DNA of 64,000 nucleotides from CAVQGM01 sp963712065 (GTDB taxonomy: Bacteria; Actinomycetota; Acidimicrobiia; Acidimicrobiales; Acidimicrobilacustridaceae): positions 1,178,001 to 1,242,000 of the forward strand of contig CAVQGM010000002.1 of assembly GCA_963712065.1 (NCBI GenBank). Reading direction: 5' to 3'. Within the stretch, counting starts at the first letter, position 1, and each line of letters begins with the position of its first letter. The notes below the pieces were generated by a model. The model saw nothing but the letters and a program-made list of their open reading frames with translations. It had not been told where the DNA came from and made no database searches. A program made the translations under genes and the position numbers. Below are positions 1 to 9,496 of this stretch, piece by piece.

Positions 1-1184
1 CCGATCGAGGTGCGGGCGGACGGGGACCGCGTCGGGGGACGCGGGCGGATGGCGTTGCGCTCTTCTTCTCGTGTGGCGTGGACTCGTGGTACTCGCTCCT
101 CAAAGCCGAGGATCGGCGCCAGGTCGGGCGGTCCGCGGAGGTGACCCACCTCGTGAACGTCCACGGGGTCGACATCGACGTGGGGGATTGGAAGGCCGAT
201 GTCGCCCGGGCGATGGCCGACAACACCAGACGGGTGGCCGAGAGCCACGGCCTCACCCCGGTGACCGTGGCGACCAACCTCCGTCACTTCTACAGCTCGG
301 TCGGCCTCTCCTGGCACTGGGGCCAGGCCGGGGCGCTGTCGGCCATCGCCCTGCTGCTCCAGGACGACTTCCGCCGGTTCGTCACCGCTGCCGGCGCCAT
401 CACCTCCGCCGTGGCGACGAACCCCCAGCGGGAGGCGGGCGGCTGCCACCCCCTGCTCATGCCGATGTTCTCGACCTCCCGGTGCGAGCTCGTCGTCGAC
501 GGGGGCGAGGCCGACCGGCTCCGGAAGCTCTCCCGGGTCGTCCGCTCACCGCTCGCCATGGAGACGCTCCGGGTGTGCTGGGCCACCCACGAGCCCGACT
601 ACAACTGCGGCCGGTGCGCGAAGTGCATCCGTACGACGCTCGAGCTCGCGGCCGTGGGAGCGCTCGGCGCCTGTCCGACCCTGCCCGGCGAGCTCGATCC
701 GGTGGCGATCGCCGGGATCACGGCCCTGTTCCCCCACGAGGGCCCGATCCTCGAGGATCGCTACCGGCGCCTGGAGGCGCAAGGCGCCCACCGAGAGGTG
801 CTCGACGCACTGCAGGAGGGCATCACCCGGATCCGGCGCGCCGCCGAGCAGCGAGAGCGCGGCCTCGACACCATCCGGGCGACCATCCCACCCGACGGGC
901 CGTTCGCGCTGCTCGACGAGGACGACATCCGCTTCGATCTCTCGCGGACCCACGTCGCGGTCCATGCGTTCCCGGAGCGCAACGGGTTCTTCCACGGTCT
1001 GCCCGTCGATGACCGAGAGGCGGTCGACGAGTTCCGGCGGGCCCGGACGGCGGGCGCGGAGACCTTCGTGATCTGGAAGCACGACTTCTGGACGCTCGAC
1101 TACTACCCGGCCCTGCGGGAGGTCCTCGAGACCGAGTGCCAGCTGCTCGCCTCGACTCCCGAGGTCCGGATCTACGAGCTGTGA
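1..1184 (+). CDS. PP-loop ATP-pyrophosphatase superfamily protein (5' partial)
   Basis: The frame is open to the left window edge, so the start lies outside. The visible part is about 394 codons. A PP-loop signature SCGVDS (codons at 69-86, normally SGGxDS) follows a hydrophobic strand ALFF. About 185 residues later a CGRCAKC zinc-knuckle-like motif appears, as in QueC/ExsB-like and other adenylating PP-loop enzymes. The family activates a carboxylate or carbonyl with ATP, releasing pyrophosphate, before amide or thiol transfer. The substrate cannot be read from the sequence. The stop lies 10 bases before the next GTG, and the locus is full of glycosyltransferases, so a tailoring role in surface-glycan or metabolite synthesis is inferred. 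The C-terminal 100 residues match no family I recognise. Confidence 0.75.
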   Translation, partial: DRGAGGRGPRRGTRADGVALFFSCGVDSWYSLLKAEDRRQVGRSAEVTHLVNVHGVDIDVGDWKADVARAMADNTRRVAESHGLTPVTVATNLRHFYSSVGLSWHWGQAGALSAIALLLQDDFRRFVTAAGAITSAVATNPQREAGGCHPLLMPMFSTSRCELVVDGGEADRLRKLSRVVRSPLAMETLRVCWATHEPDYNCGRCAKCIRTTLELAAVGALGACPTLPGELDPVAIAGITALFPHEGPILEDRYRRLEAQGAHREVLDALQEGITRIRRAAEQRERGLDTIRATIPPDGPFALLDEDDIRFDLSRTHVAVHAFPERNGFFHGLPVDDREAVDEFRRARTAGAETFVIWKHDFWTLDYYPALREVLETECQLLASTPEVRIYEL

Positions 1185-1194
1185 GGCGACGGTC

Positions 1195-2336
1195 GTGACC
1201 CGCGTCGTGGTGGCGCCGCTCTCGGTGGCGATGTTCCCCGAGGGCGGTGGTCACTTCTGGGTCTTCCTCCAGTGGGTCCACGGTCTGCAGCGCAACGGCT
1301 GCGACGTCTACTGGCTGGAGTGCCTCGAGCCGCGGCACGAGCGCCAGCCGGACCCCGCGGCGGTCCGAGCCTTCCTCGACAACCTCGACCGGGTGGGCAT
1401 GTCCGATCGGCTGCTCCTGTACCAGCAGCACGACGGCGGCGGCATCACCTTCGTGAACACCGAGCCGGGCCGGCCATGGCGGTGCTCGGGAGCGCCGACC
1501 TCCTGGTCGATTTCAAGTACGACACCAGCGAGGTCATCCTCGAGCGGGTGCGCCGAACCGCCCTGATCGACATCGATCCCGGACAGCTCCAGTTCTGGCT
1601 CGCGCACGGCCAGCTCACGGTTGCACCCCATGACCGCTACTTCACCACCGGCGAGCACGTCGGCGGCGAGCGGGTGCCGGACTGCGGGATCGACTGGCAC
1701 GGGATCCGCCCCGTCGTCGACACCGAGTCGTGGCCGTTCGATCCAGGACCGCGCCGCGACGTGCTCACGACGATCACCAACTGGTTCGGCGAGTGGATGA
1801 CCGATGGTGCCGACCTCCTGCTCGACAACAGCAAGCGGATCGAGTTCCTGCGCATGGTCGACCTTCCGCAGCGCACTCCCCAGGCGCTCGAGCTTGCCGT
1901 CTGCTTCGGCGCCAAGGAAGAGGACGAGCGCGACGAGGCGCTGCTGCGAGAGCACGGCTGGGAGGTGCGGCACTCCTTCGACGTCGCCCGTGACCCGTTC
2001 ATGTACCGCGACTACATCCGCCGCTCGCGCGGCGAGTTCAGCTGCGTGAAGCCGTCATGCCTGCTGTTCCAGACGGCGTGGATCAGCGACCGGACGCTCT
2101 GCTACCTGTCGAGCGGCCGCCCTGCCGTGGTGCAGCACACCGGTCCCAGCGACTACCTCCCCGACGACGAGGGTCTGTTCCGATTCGTGACCTCCGACGA
2201 CGCGGTGGCCGCCCTCGAGGAGCTGGGCCACCGCTACGACCACCACTGCCAGGCCGCCCGTGCGCTTGCCGAGGAGCACTTCGACGCGGCGGAGGTGTCG
2301 GCCCACGTGCTGGGCACGGCACTGGGACGGAGCTGA
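1195..2336 (+). pseudogene. GT-B-like glycosyltransferase, interrupted by one frameshift
   Basis: GTG start 10 bases after the preceding stop. The first ~95 codons (to about 1470) and the last ~285 codons (from about 1475) are in different frames, and one missing base near the CCGGGCCGG run at 1466-1476 would join them into a ~380-residue protein. The joined product is paralogous to the proteins at 2361-3527 and 6477-7658. Shared blocks are an N-terminal GGHFWVFLQWVHGLQRNG-type segment, a central T-W/N-F strand, and a C-terminal block with SDRTLCYLSSGRPAV, a GLF motif and AEEHFDA. The C-terminal layout resembles the nucleotide-sugar half of GT-B enzymes. All downstream motifs are intact, which favours a sequencing indel over a dead gene. 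The substrate is unknown. Confidence 0.7.
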
Positions 2337-2360
2337 GCCCCACCAGGGTCGAGGCGCCAC

Positions 2361-3527
2361 TCAGCCGTCGGGCACGTCGGCGATGAGCCGGGCCAGCACC
2401 TTCTCGGCGGCGAAGTGCTCCTCGGCGATGGCGCGCGCGGCGGCGCTGTGGCGCACCGGGTCCGCCTCGATCTCGTCGAGGGCGGCGGCGGCATCGTCCA
2501 CGCCCCGGAAGGCGTACAGACCCTCACCGGTCGGGAGCACCTCGCCGAATCCGGTGTCCTGGGTCACGACCGGTCGACCTGCGGCCAGGTAGCACGCGCT
2601 CCGGTCGCTGAACCAGCCCGTGTGCGGTCGAACGTACTGGTCGCGCGCGACGGTCAGCTCCCCGCGGGATCCGATGATGTAGTCACGGTAGGCGTCGAGG
2701 TCGACCCCGAGCTCGTCGCCGTGGACGAGGTGCCAGCCGCGCTCCCGCAGCAGGGGCGCTTCGTCGGGCGTGCCGTCGATGGCCAGCTCGAGCGTCGCCG
2801 TCGTCCGTCGCGGCAGGTCGACCACGGCCAGGAACTCCCGGTCCTTCGTCCAGTAGTAGGGCTCCCCCCGCCACATCCGGTGCTTGCTGTCGTTGCGCCA
2901 CGTGGTCACCGTGGTGAACCTCTCGCCCGGCGGGCGCACCGGCCAGAGCTCGAGCGCCACGGGCTGGCGCGTGGGCCGCCACTGGACCCCGCCGGTCGGC
3001 AGGTCGCACAGAGGCGTGCCCACGAGCTCCCCGAACGTGAAGTGGGCGCGGTGTCGGGCCAGTTGCTCGGCCGCCCATCGGCTTCCCTCGTCGACGTCGA
3101 CCTGGAGGGCGAAGGGGTCGGACTGGACGTACACCAGCCCGTGGACGGAGGTGTGCTCGTCGCGGATCTCCTGTGCGCCGGTCACGTTCAGCGCGAGGTC
3201 GGTGGTGCGGTACAGCTCGGCCAGCGCCGACTCGGTCACGCCGAAGCAGGTGACCTCGGGGATCGCAGCGCGGTAGGCCCACCGGTCGCCGAAACCGTAC
3301 CGCTCGAGCACCCTGGCGACGCGCTCGACGGAGGCCTTGGGATCGGTGGCCGACGTGCGAGCCGTCGGGTCGTAGGGCCACGACAGCGAGTCCTCGACGT
3401 ACCACACGTCCCACCCCAGCCGCCGCAGGCCGACCAGGTAGTGGAGGAACTGGGCGACGATGCCGGCGTAGGGCAGGTCGAACATCAGCCCGAACACCAG
3501 GGCTCGCCCGGGGGCGGGGCGGCTCAT
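2361..3527 (-). CDS. GT-B-like glycosyltransferase, paralogue 2
   Basis: 388 residues, ATG start overlapping the upstream stop as ATGA (3524-3527). The N-terminus (ALVFGLMFDLPYAGIVAQFL) resembles the first Rossmann strand and helix of GT-B enzymes. The C-terminal third has the block SDRSACYLAAGRPVVTQDTG, then a GEGLYAF motif and AEEHFAAEKV, where GT-B enzymes usually bind the nucleotide sugar. The same blocks recur in the genes at 1195-2336 and 6477-7658. It is the last gene of the minus-strand operon and ends 24 bases from the convergent paralogue. No signal peptide or membrane segment is evident, so it is probably cytoplasmic. Donor and acceptor are unknown; glycosyltransferase is inferred from fold-like motifs and context. 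Confidence 0.72.
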   Translation of the reverse strand: MSRPAPGRALVFGLMFDLPYAGIVAQFLHYLVGLRRLGWDVWYVEDSLSWPYDPTARTSATDPKASVERVARVLERYGFGDRWAYRAAIPEVTCFGVTESALAELYRTTDLALNVTGAQEIRDEHTSVHGLVYVQSDPFALQVDVDEGSRWAAEQLARHRAHFTFGELVGTPLCDLPTGGVQWRPTRQPVALELWPVRPPGERFTTVTTWRNDSKHRMWRGEPYYWTKDREFLAVVDLPRRTTATLELAIDGTPDEAPLLRERGWHLVHGDELGVDLDAYRDYIIGSRGELTVARDQYVRPHTGWFSDRSACYLAAGRPVVTQDTGFGEVLPTGEGLYAFRGVDDAAAALDEIEADPVRHSAAARAIAEEHFAAEKVLARLIADVPDG

Positions 3528-5317
3528 GCGAGGATCACCGCCCGGTCGACGAGCTCGAGCGGGGCCTCGGAGTCACGGATCCGGTAGGCGTCCAGCCGGA
3601 GGCTCTCGGCATCGGCCTCCACGACGGCGAAGTGGTGGCCCTCGTCGTCGGCCACCGCCACCACGTCGGCTCGCTCCGGGGGCAGCACCGAGAAGCCGCC
3701 ACCGCGGTCGGACCGCTTGCCCGCGGGGCTCACCTTCGCGAGCACCGTGCCGACTCCCCTCCGGTAGCGGGCGGTCTCCGTGGTGGCGACTCGCGGCACG
3801 AGGCCTTCCCAGGTGAGGGGATAGGTCCGTTCGTAGCTCTGGTCATGGGCGCTGAGGTGGAGGTCAACCTTGTGCTCGCCGAGCGCTCCCGCGAGGGCCC
3901 GGGCCACGTCGGGCTCGGCCGGGTGGCTGGTCCCGTGGGCGATGAGGGGCTGGTGCTGGAACACGACCAGCCACCTGCAGTCTCCCTGCCGGGCGTCGGC
4001 CAGGTCCTGCCACAGCCAGCCCACCTCGGCGGGGTCGATGTCGTCGGTGGGGGCGTAGAAGGCCGCGACGTGGCACGGTCCGACGTCGAAGGAGTACGAA
4101 CGGGTCCCGGGCTTCGTGCCACCGGCCGGCGGCGGGAAGTGCACCGCCCAGTCGCGGTAGCGCTCGGCCAGCTCCACCTCGTGGTTGCCGTACTGGGGCA
4201 TCAACGGGTGGCTCCGCGTCAGGGGCGCCATCTCCCTCAGCCACGCGTGCACCGCCTGCTGGCCGGTCTGCCAGCGTCGGTCGCCCGAGCGGTAGGCGTA
4301 GTCACCTCCGCCGAGCACCACGTGGGGTCCGAGCTGTACGACCTCGTCGACGACTCGCCGCGTGCTGTCGCTCAACCCGTCCGCACGCCCCGAGACCCCG
4401 GTGTCGGCGATGAAGGCCAGCCGCACCGGCGCGTCGGCGGGGTCGGGGATGGTGACGAACGAGGAGGTCTCGACCACCTGACGGCGACCGCCGACGTCGT
4501 GCACGACCTCGTACTCATAGCGCTCGCCGGGGTGCAGGCCCTCGCACGTGGCCGCGAAGACGTACGCGCCCTGCGGGCCGTCGACGCTCGGCCAGGACGT
4601 CGCCGCCACCTCGTCCCAGCGGGGGGCACCCTCGGGACGGAAGTGGACGGATCCCCGGCTGCCCGGCGGGCCGCTCCAGAGGACCCGGTAGCTCCGCCCG
4701 GACGTGTCGGCCAACGCCAGGTGCGGGGCCGCCGGTTCGACGGCGGGATCGACGGCGGGCCAGGGCGTGGCGTTGCGGGCCTCGACGAAGCAGCAGTGGT
4801 CGGCCAGCCGGTCGGGCCCGGCGAGCTGCGGATCGGCGTCCGAGTGCCCGAACGGTTGCCGGGCAGGGTCGGCGAACCCGGCGCGACCGAGCAGCTCGAC
4901 GACCAGGTCGGCGGCGAGGAGGCTCCGCGCCGCACCCGACTCGAGGAGCTGGGCGGACAGCGCCGCGGACGGGGCCTCGGCCCAGTGCTCCCAGAAGAAG
5001 TCGGCGCGTCGCGTCGCGTACGCCTCGAGGGAGGCGTCGAGGTCGTAGGACGCGACCCGGATCCGTCCGCCCACCTGCAGGACCCGCCGGAACTCCTCGA
5101 GCAGGTCGACGAGCTCCCAGTGGGGCACCCGGCCGAGGCCGGGGCCGATGTACGCCCGCTCGATGGTGGCGGTGGCGAACGGCAACCCCTCGCGTACCAA
5201 CTGGGCCGGGCGCAGGTCGGGGGGGCTCGACCAGCCCTCCGGCGGCGTACGGTCGCCGTCCCAGAAGACCCGGAGCGGTGCCGTCGGGGGGCCGGGCCCG
5301 GGGCGGTCGGGACTCAC
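3524..5317 (-). CDS. methyltransferase-like / purple-acid-phosphatase-like metallophosphoesterase fusion
   Basis: 597 residues from a GTG at 5317 that overlaps the upstream stop (GTGA). Residues ~1-180 resemble the second half of a SAM methyltransferase (VDLLEEFRRVLQVGGRIRVA) without a visible glycine-rich SAM loop. Residues ~200-300 look like the Ig/Fn3-like N-terminal domain of purple acid phosphatases. Residues ~300-560 are a calcineurin-like phosphoesterase with FIADTG, GGGDYAY, YGNHE, FQHQP and AHDQSYERT. In the family the last motif is usually GHxHxYER; here the second His is Gln, removing one expected metal ligand. No signal peptide is visible, unusual for a PAP-like enzyme. It overlaps genes on both sides, so it belongs to the glycan operon. 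Phosphatase activity is uncertain. Confidence 0.75.
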   Translation of the reverse strand: MSPDRPGPGPPTAPLRVFWDGDRTPPEGWSSPPDLRPAQLVREGLPFATATIERAYIGPGLGRVPHWELVDLLEEFRRVLQVGGRIRVASYDLDASLEAYATRRADFFWEHWAEAPSAALSAQLLESGAARSLLAADLVVELLGRAGFADPARQPFGHSDADPQLAGPDRLADHCCFVEARNATPWPAVDPAVEPAAPHLALADTSGRSYRVLWSGPPGSRGSVHFRPEGAPRWDEVAATSWPSVDGPQGAYVFAATCEGLHPGERYEYEVVHDVGGRRQVVETSSFVTIPDPADAPVRLAFIADTGVSGRADGLSDSTRRVVDEVVQLGPHVVLGGGDYAYRSGDRRWQTGQQAVHAWLREMAPLTRSHPLMPQYGNHEVELAERYRDWAVHFPPPAGGTKPGTRSYSFDVGPCHVAAFYAPTDDIDPAEVGWLWQDLADARQGDCRWLVVFQHQPLIAHGTSHPAEPDVARALAGALGEHKVDLHLSAHDQSYERTYPLTWEGLVPRVATTETARYRRGVGTVLAKVSPAGKRSDRGGGFSVLPPERADVVAVADDEGHHFAVVEADAESLRLDAYRIRDSEAPLELVDRAVILA

Positions 5318-6480
5318 GGCACCCGTTCCGGCTCGCGGGCGAAGATCTCGAGCAGGCCGTCGCTGTGCACCGACGTCGCCCACGCGGACAACGCCGGCCG
5401 CAGTCCGGTGAGGTGGTCGAACCACCAGCGGGCCGGCCATCCCACGACGACGGCCGTGGCGCCCCGCTCGAAGGCGTCGTCGAGCAGCCGACGGGCGGCC
5501 TCGTCCGAGTCGGGGAACCCACCGAAGTGGCCGCCGACGTCGGGGAAGGGCTCGACGGGCAGGCCCTCCGTGATCTCGGTGTCGAACCAGTCGCCGTCCT
5601 CGAGCAGCACCACATGGTGTCCGTCGCGGCACAGCCCCTCGAGGGCGGACCGCACGGCCGGCAGCTCGGGGATCAGGTTCCGGTAGCGCACGAACTCGAG
5701 ATCGCCTGGGGTGTCGACGAGCGACCAACGCTCCTTGATCCGCTCCCGACTCGCCGCCGCCCGGTCGAGGTCCCACCGCATCCGGTAGAACGGGAGCTCG
5801 TCGGGCTCGGGTGGCGACGTCGGCGGGACGTAGTTGACGATCGACCGCGGCTCCAGGACGACGGTGGCGCCGGCGTGGTGGAGGGCGAGGCTCAGGTCGA
5901 CCTCGTCGCGGGTGTTGAGCTCCTCGTCGTAGGGGCCGATGCGGTCGAAGACCGATCGCCGGAACAGCAGGCAGTGCTGCTCGACGAACTCGACGGGCTC
6001 GGTGTCGCGTGCGGCGTCGCGGGCACTTGTGAGCCGCTCGACCTTCCACCGTCCATCGTCGGTCGAGACGAGGGAACCGAGGTGCGGGTCGAAGTGGCCC
6101 TCCTCGCCCCGACCCTCCCGGATCAGCGGTGCGGCCACGTCGGCTGGGAACGTCTCGCACACGTCGAGGAGCGCCTCCAGCCAGCCCTCGTTGAACAGGT
6201 TGTCGTTCTCGAGGAGGCACACGTAGTCGGTGGTGGCCTCCCGCACGATCAGGTTCTTCGCCTCGGCGGGGAGCAGGTGCCGGTCGACGTGCAGGACCCG
6301 CCAGTTGTCGTGGTGGTCGAGCACCGCCTGCATCTCGGCGCGGTAGCGGTCGGGGATGGCAGGGTCGACGACGATCAACTCGAAGGAGCGTGGCGTCATC
6401 GCGTACAGGCTGGCCAGGGACTCCCCGGCCATGACGAACCGCTCCCGGGGGAGGAAGCCGATGGTGACGGTGGGGCTCAT
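5314..6480 (-). CDS. glycosyltransferase family 2 protein
   Basis: 388 residues, ATG overlapping the upstream stop (ATGA at 6477-6480). The N-terminus has the GT-A beta strand TVTIGFLPRERF, then FELIVVDPA, and a metal-site-like acidic run LLENDNLF in place of the usual DxD. A later segment RDEVDLSLALHHAGA matches the ED-containing acceptor helix of GT2 enzymes. The C-terminal ~110 residues (from about GDLEFVRY) have no family I recognise and may be an extra acceptor or regulatory domain. It is cytoplasmic by sequence and coupled by overlap to the GT-B-like gene upstream and the phosphoesterase downstream. The transferred sugar cannot be deduced. Confidence 0.82.
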   Translation of the reverse strand: MSPTVTIGFLPRERFVMAGESLASLYAMTPRSFELIVVDPAIPDRYRAEMQAVLDHHDNWRVLHVDRHLLPAEAKNLIVREATTDYVCLLENDNLFNEGWLEALLDVCETFPADVAAPLIREGRGEEGHFDPHLGSLVSTDDGRWKVERLTSARDAARDTEPVEFVEQHCLLFRRSVFDRIGPYDEELNTRDEVDLSLALHHAGATVVLEPRSIVNYVPPTSPPEPDELPFYRMRWDLDRAAASRERIKERWSLVDTPGDLEFVRYRNLIPELPAVRSALEGLCRDGHHVVLLEDGDWFDTEITEGLPVEPFPDVGGHFGGFPDSDEAARRLLDDAFERGATAVVVGWPARWWFDHLTGLRPALSAWATSVHSDGLLEIFAREPERVP

Positions 6481-7658
6481 GGCGCTGTGCTCCTCGTGGG
6501 CGTCGATGGACCGGTGATGTCGAGCTCGTCGAGGAAGCGAGTGAGGACCAGTCGGGCGTCCAGGTGCTCCTCGGCGATCCGTCGCGCCGCGAGGGCGTGT
6601 CGGGCGGGTTCGCGCGCGATCCTCTCCACGGCCTCGACGGCCTCGTCGAGATCGTCGACCTCGAACAGGCCCTCGCCGGTGGGCAGGTGCCCCGCAACCC
6701 CGTTGGCCTGGACCACCACGGGCCGGCCGTGGGCGAGGTAGGCGGCGCTGCGGTCGCTGAACCATCCGACGTTGAGGCCGCGGTAGACGTCCTTCACGAC
6801 GCTGAACTCGGCGAGGGAACCTCGGATGTAGTCGTGGTAGGCGTCGTACGAGGACGTGACGTCGAGCGCGGACACCACCCGCCACCCGAGCCGCCGCAGG
6901 TGCTCGACCGGCACCGCCGGGCCCTCGACGGCCACCTCCATGGGCACCGTCACCCGGCCGGGGATGTCCTCGAAGCGGGGGAACTGGGCGTCCTTCATGC
7001 CGTACACCCGGCCGGCGTGCTCGACCTGCTCCAACGGTTTCCAGTTGGTGACCGTGGTGCAGCCCGCGCCCGTCGGTGGCGGGGACGGCTCGTACAGCAT
7101 CGTGTCGACGGGATGGAAGAGGTGGTGCCAGCGAATGCCCGCGGTGGGCGCCGGCGAGCTCGGCGTGCCGATGTTGTGGCCGTAGGTGAAATAGGCGTCG
7201 TAGCGGGGCACCGGCCTTCCGCTCGCCGCCGCGTTGGCCAGCTTGACCTGCCGGAACCCCGGATCGGGATCGACGAGGACGCGCCGCGGCACGTCGGCGG
7301 TCTCGTCGTCCCACGTCCGGTGGAGGCCGCGATCGATGAACAGGTCGGCGCGTGCCGCGACCGCCTCGACCTCGGCCCGACCCATCCCGTGGTAGACGCC
7401 GTGCGCGTCGACGTAGCACCACCGACCCCCGAGTCCGTGACGGTCGAGCAGCGCGCCGATGCGGCGGATCCCGCAACTGCAGTCGTCGCTGCTGACCCGG
7501 CGCTCGGGATCGAAGCACGACTCGTCGTAGCCGGGCTTCTCGAGGAGGTACACGTCATGGCCGAGCCGGTGGAACCCGGTGAGGAACTGGAGGTTGTTGG
7601 AAAGAACACCGCCGACGGGGTGGCGGACCGCGAAGCTGCTGAACAGGATGGTCGCCAT
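6477..7658 (-). CDS. GT-B-like glycosyltransferase, paralogue 3
   Basis: 393 residues from ATG 7658. The N-terminus (ILFSSFAVRHPVGGVLSNNLQFL) resembles the acceptor-domain start of GT-B enzymes. A CxC pair lies at SCGIRRIG. The C-terminal block has WFSDRSAAYLAHGRPVVVQ, a GEGLFEV motif and AEEHLDAR, matching the paralogues at 1195-2336 and 2361-3527 in the same order. It begins 2 bases after the stop of the upstream ABC transporter and its stop overlaps the following GT2 start, so it is translated from the same operon. Three such paralogues flanking one locus suggest sequential addition of related sugars, which is an inference. Confidence 0.74.
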   Translation of the reverse strand: MATILFSSFAVRHPVGGVLSNNLQFLTGFHRLGHDVYLLEKPGYDESCFDPERRVSSDDCSCGIRRIGALLDRHGLGGRWCYVDAHGVYHGMGRAEVEAVAARADLFIDRGLHRTWDDETADVPRRVLVDPDPGFRQVKLANAAASGRPVPRYDAYFTYGHNIGTPSSPAPTAGIRWHHLFHPVDTMLYEPSPPPTGAGCTTVTNWKPLEQVEHAGRVYGMKDAQFPRFEDIPGRVTVPMEVAVEGPAVPVEHLRRLGWRVVSALDVTSSYDAYHDYIRGSLAEFSVVKDVYRGLNVGWFSDRSAAYLAHGRPVVVQANGVAGHLPTGEGLFEVDDLDEAVEAVERIAREPARHALAARRIAEEHLDARLVLTRFLDELDITGPSTPTRSTAP

Positions 7659-7660
7659 CG

Positions 7661-9496
7661 TCAGGCCTTGGCTTCCAGGGTCGTGGTCGCGACGTGGTCC
7701 GGGCCCGACCCCGGCTCGCCGGCGTGGATCCGCTGGTACCGCGCGTAGACGCCGTCATGGTCCATCAGCCCGTCGTGGTCGCCCTGTTCGACGATGCAGC
7801 CGGCCTCGACGACGACGATGCGGTCGGCCCAACGGACGGTGGAGAGCCGGTGGGCGATCATCAGGATCGTCCGTCCTCTCGCCGTGGCGGTGACCAGCTC
7901 CATGAGCTCGGCCTCGGACTCGGCGTCGAGGGCCGCCGTGGGCTCGTCGAGGATGAGGATGGGGGCACCGCGACAGATGGCGCGGGCGATGGCCAGCCGC
8001 TGGCGTTGCCCACCCGACAGCGTCACGCCCCGCTCGCCGAGCACCGTGTCGTACCCGTCGGACAACGCCTCGACGAACTCGGCGGCGAGGGCCTGCTCCG
8101 CCGCTCGGTGGATGTCGCGCTCGGTCGCCCAGGGGGAACCGAAGGCGATGTTGTCCCGCACCGAGACGGGCAGGAGGAGGGGGTCCTGGCGGACGACGGC
8201 GACGCGCCGGCGAAGGTCCCGGGTGCGGTAGCGGCGCGCGTCGACGCCGTCGACGGTCACGAGGCCGGACCACGGGTCGAAGAAGCGGGGGACGAGCGAC
8301 GCGAGCGACGACTTCCCGGCCCCGGTCGGCCCGACGACCGCCACCGTCTCCCCAGCGGCGATGTCGAGGGACACGTCCCGAAGCACCGGGCGGCCCGGGA
8401 TGTAGCCGAAGGTCACGTGGTCGAAGACGAGCCGACCGCCGCGCCCCATCGGAGGAGGTTCGACGGGGTGCTGGGGCTCGGGCACCTCGTCCTGGTCGTC
8501 GGCGAGGCGGAGGACGCGCAGGGCGCCGGCGCGGGCGGTGGCCGCGCCCCGGGACAGGTGGGCGAGCCCCTCGACCGGCCCGAACAGCGACGTCAGGTAC
8601 GACAGCACGACGAGGAGCGAGCCGAGGGTGGTCGAACCGTCGAGCACGAGGAAGCCGCCCACGATCATCACCAGCCCGGTTCCGACCGAGGTGACCGACC
8701 CGACGGCGGTGCCGAACCCGAGGGAGGTGCGCTGAGATCGGAGCATGGCCGCCACCTGCGCGTCGGACTCGCGGGTGAATCGGGCGAGCTCGGCGTGCTC
8801 GGCACCGAACGACTGCACCTCGGGCAGGGTGGACAGCATCTGCTCGGTGGCGGTGGTCACTTCGGCCTGGGCGTCGGCGAGGGCGACTGCGTCCTGGCGG
8901 ATGCGGCTCCGGTACACCCGGGTGATCAGCAGCATCGGCACGGCCACGCCGACGGCGATGAGCAGGATCTCGGCCGACACGGAGAGCAGGACCAGGGCGA
9001 GCAGCGTGAACGTGACCACCGACTGGAAGGCCGACATCCACACCCCGAACACGAGCGTGTCGACGCACTTCGTGTCGGCGACGACGCGCTGCACGAGATC
9101 GCCGGACCGGAAGCTGCTGGCCGCGGCCGGTGACCGGCGCTGGATCCTCTCGAGGGTGTCGTGGGCGAGGTCGCTGCTCATCCGCAGCCCGAGCGTCTGG
9201 CGCCGCCGCTGGCCGGCGACGACGAGACCGCCGTTGGCCACCGCCAGTAGCACGCTGATCGTGCCGAGCGCGACGAGCCTGCCGACCGTGGTCGCCGAGC
9301 CGGGGAGCCGGTCGATGGAGCCCGCCCAGCTCGGCAGGGGCTCGTCCCCGAGGACGTTGTCGACCGCAAGCTTCAGGGGCCACGGCAGGGCCACGACGAC
9401 CAGCGATCGGGCGACCGCGAGCAGGCAGGCGACTACCAGGCCGCGCCGGTAGGGCCCCGCGTAGCGCACGAGGTGGCGGTGCCAGGCGCTGCTCAC
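7661..9496 (-). CDS. ABC exporter half-transporter (TMD-NBD) B
   Basis: 611 residues from GTG 9496, which overlaps the upstream transporter stop (GTGA). Residues ~1-320 are the six-helix exporter membrane domain (for example GLVVACLLAVARSLVVVALPWP and ITVLLAVANGGLVV-like helices). Residues ~360-600 form the ATPase with Walker A GPTGAGKSS, Q-loop VVRQDP, signature LSGGQRQRLAIARA, Walker B ILILDEPTAALD and switch AHRLS. It pairs with the adjacent half-transporter to make a heterodimeric exporter, and both catalytic sets look intact. Its place between glycosyltransferases suggests export of a glycosylated product, lipid-linked sugar or small metabolite; the substrate is unknown. Confidence 0.88.
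   Translation of the reverse strand: MSSAWHRHLVRYAGPYRRGLVVACLLAVARSLVVVALPWPLKLAVDNVLGDEPLPSWAGSIDRLPGSATTVGRLVALGTISVLLAVANGGLVVAGQRRRQTLGLRMSSDLAHDTLERIQRRSPAAASSFRSGDLVQRVVADTKCVDTLVFGVWMSAFQSVVTFTLLALVLLSVSAEILLIAVGVAVPMLLITRVYRSRIRQDAVALADAQAEVTTATEQMLSTLPEVQSFGAEHAELARFTRESDAQVAAMLRSQRTSLGFGTAVGSVTSVGTGLVMIVGGFLVLDGSTTLGSLLVVLSYLTSLFGPVEGLAHLSRGAATARAGALRVLRLADDQDEVPEPQHPVEPPPMGRGGRLVFDHVTFGYIPGRPVLRDVSLDIAAGETVAVVGPTGAGKSSLASLVPRFFDPWSGLVTVDGVDARRYRTRDLRRRVAVVRQDPLLLPVSVRDNIAFGSPWATERDIHRAAEQALAAEFVEALSDGYDTVLGERGVTLSGGQRQRLAIARAICRGAPILILDEPTAALDAESEAELMELVTATARGRTILMIAHRLSTVRWADRIVVVEAGCIVEQGDHDGLMDHDGVYARYQRIHAGEPGSGPDHVATTTLEAKA

Noticed and set aside
3..77. Taking GTG 78 as the start of the first gene
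   Set aside because: That GTG encodes the Val inside the PP-loop motif SCGVDS, and the frame is open to the window edge, so the true start is outside.
2332..2364. GCTGAG...CTCAGC hairpin in the convergent gap at 2337-2360
   Set aside because: Six-base arms with a loop of more than 20 bases that overlap both stop codons; likely chance.
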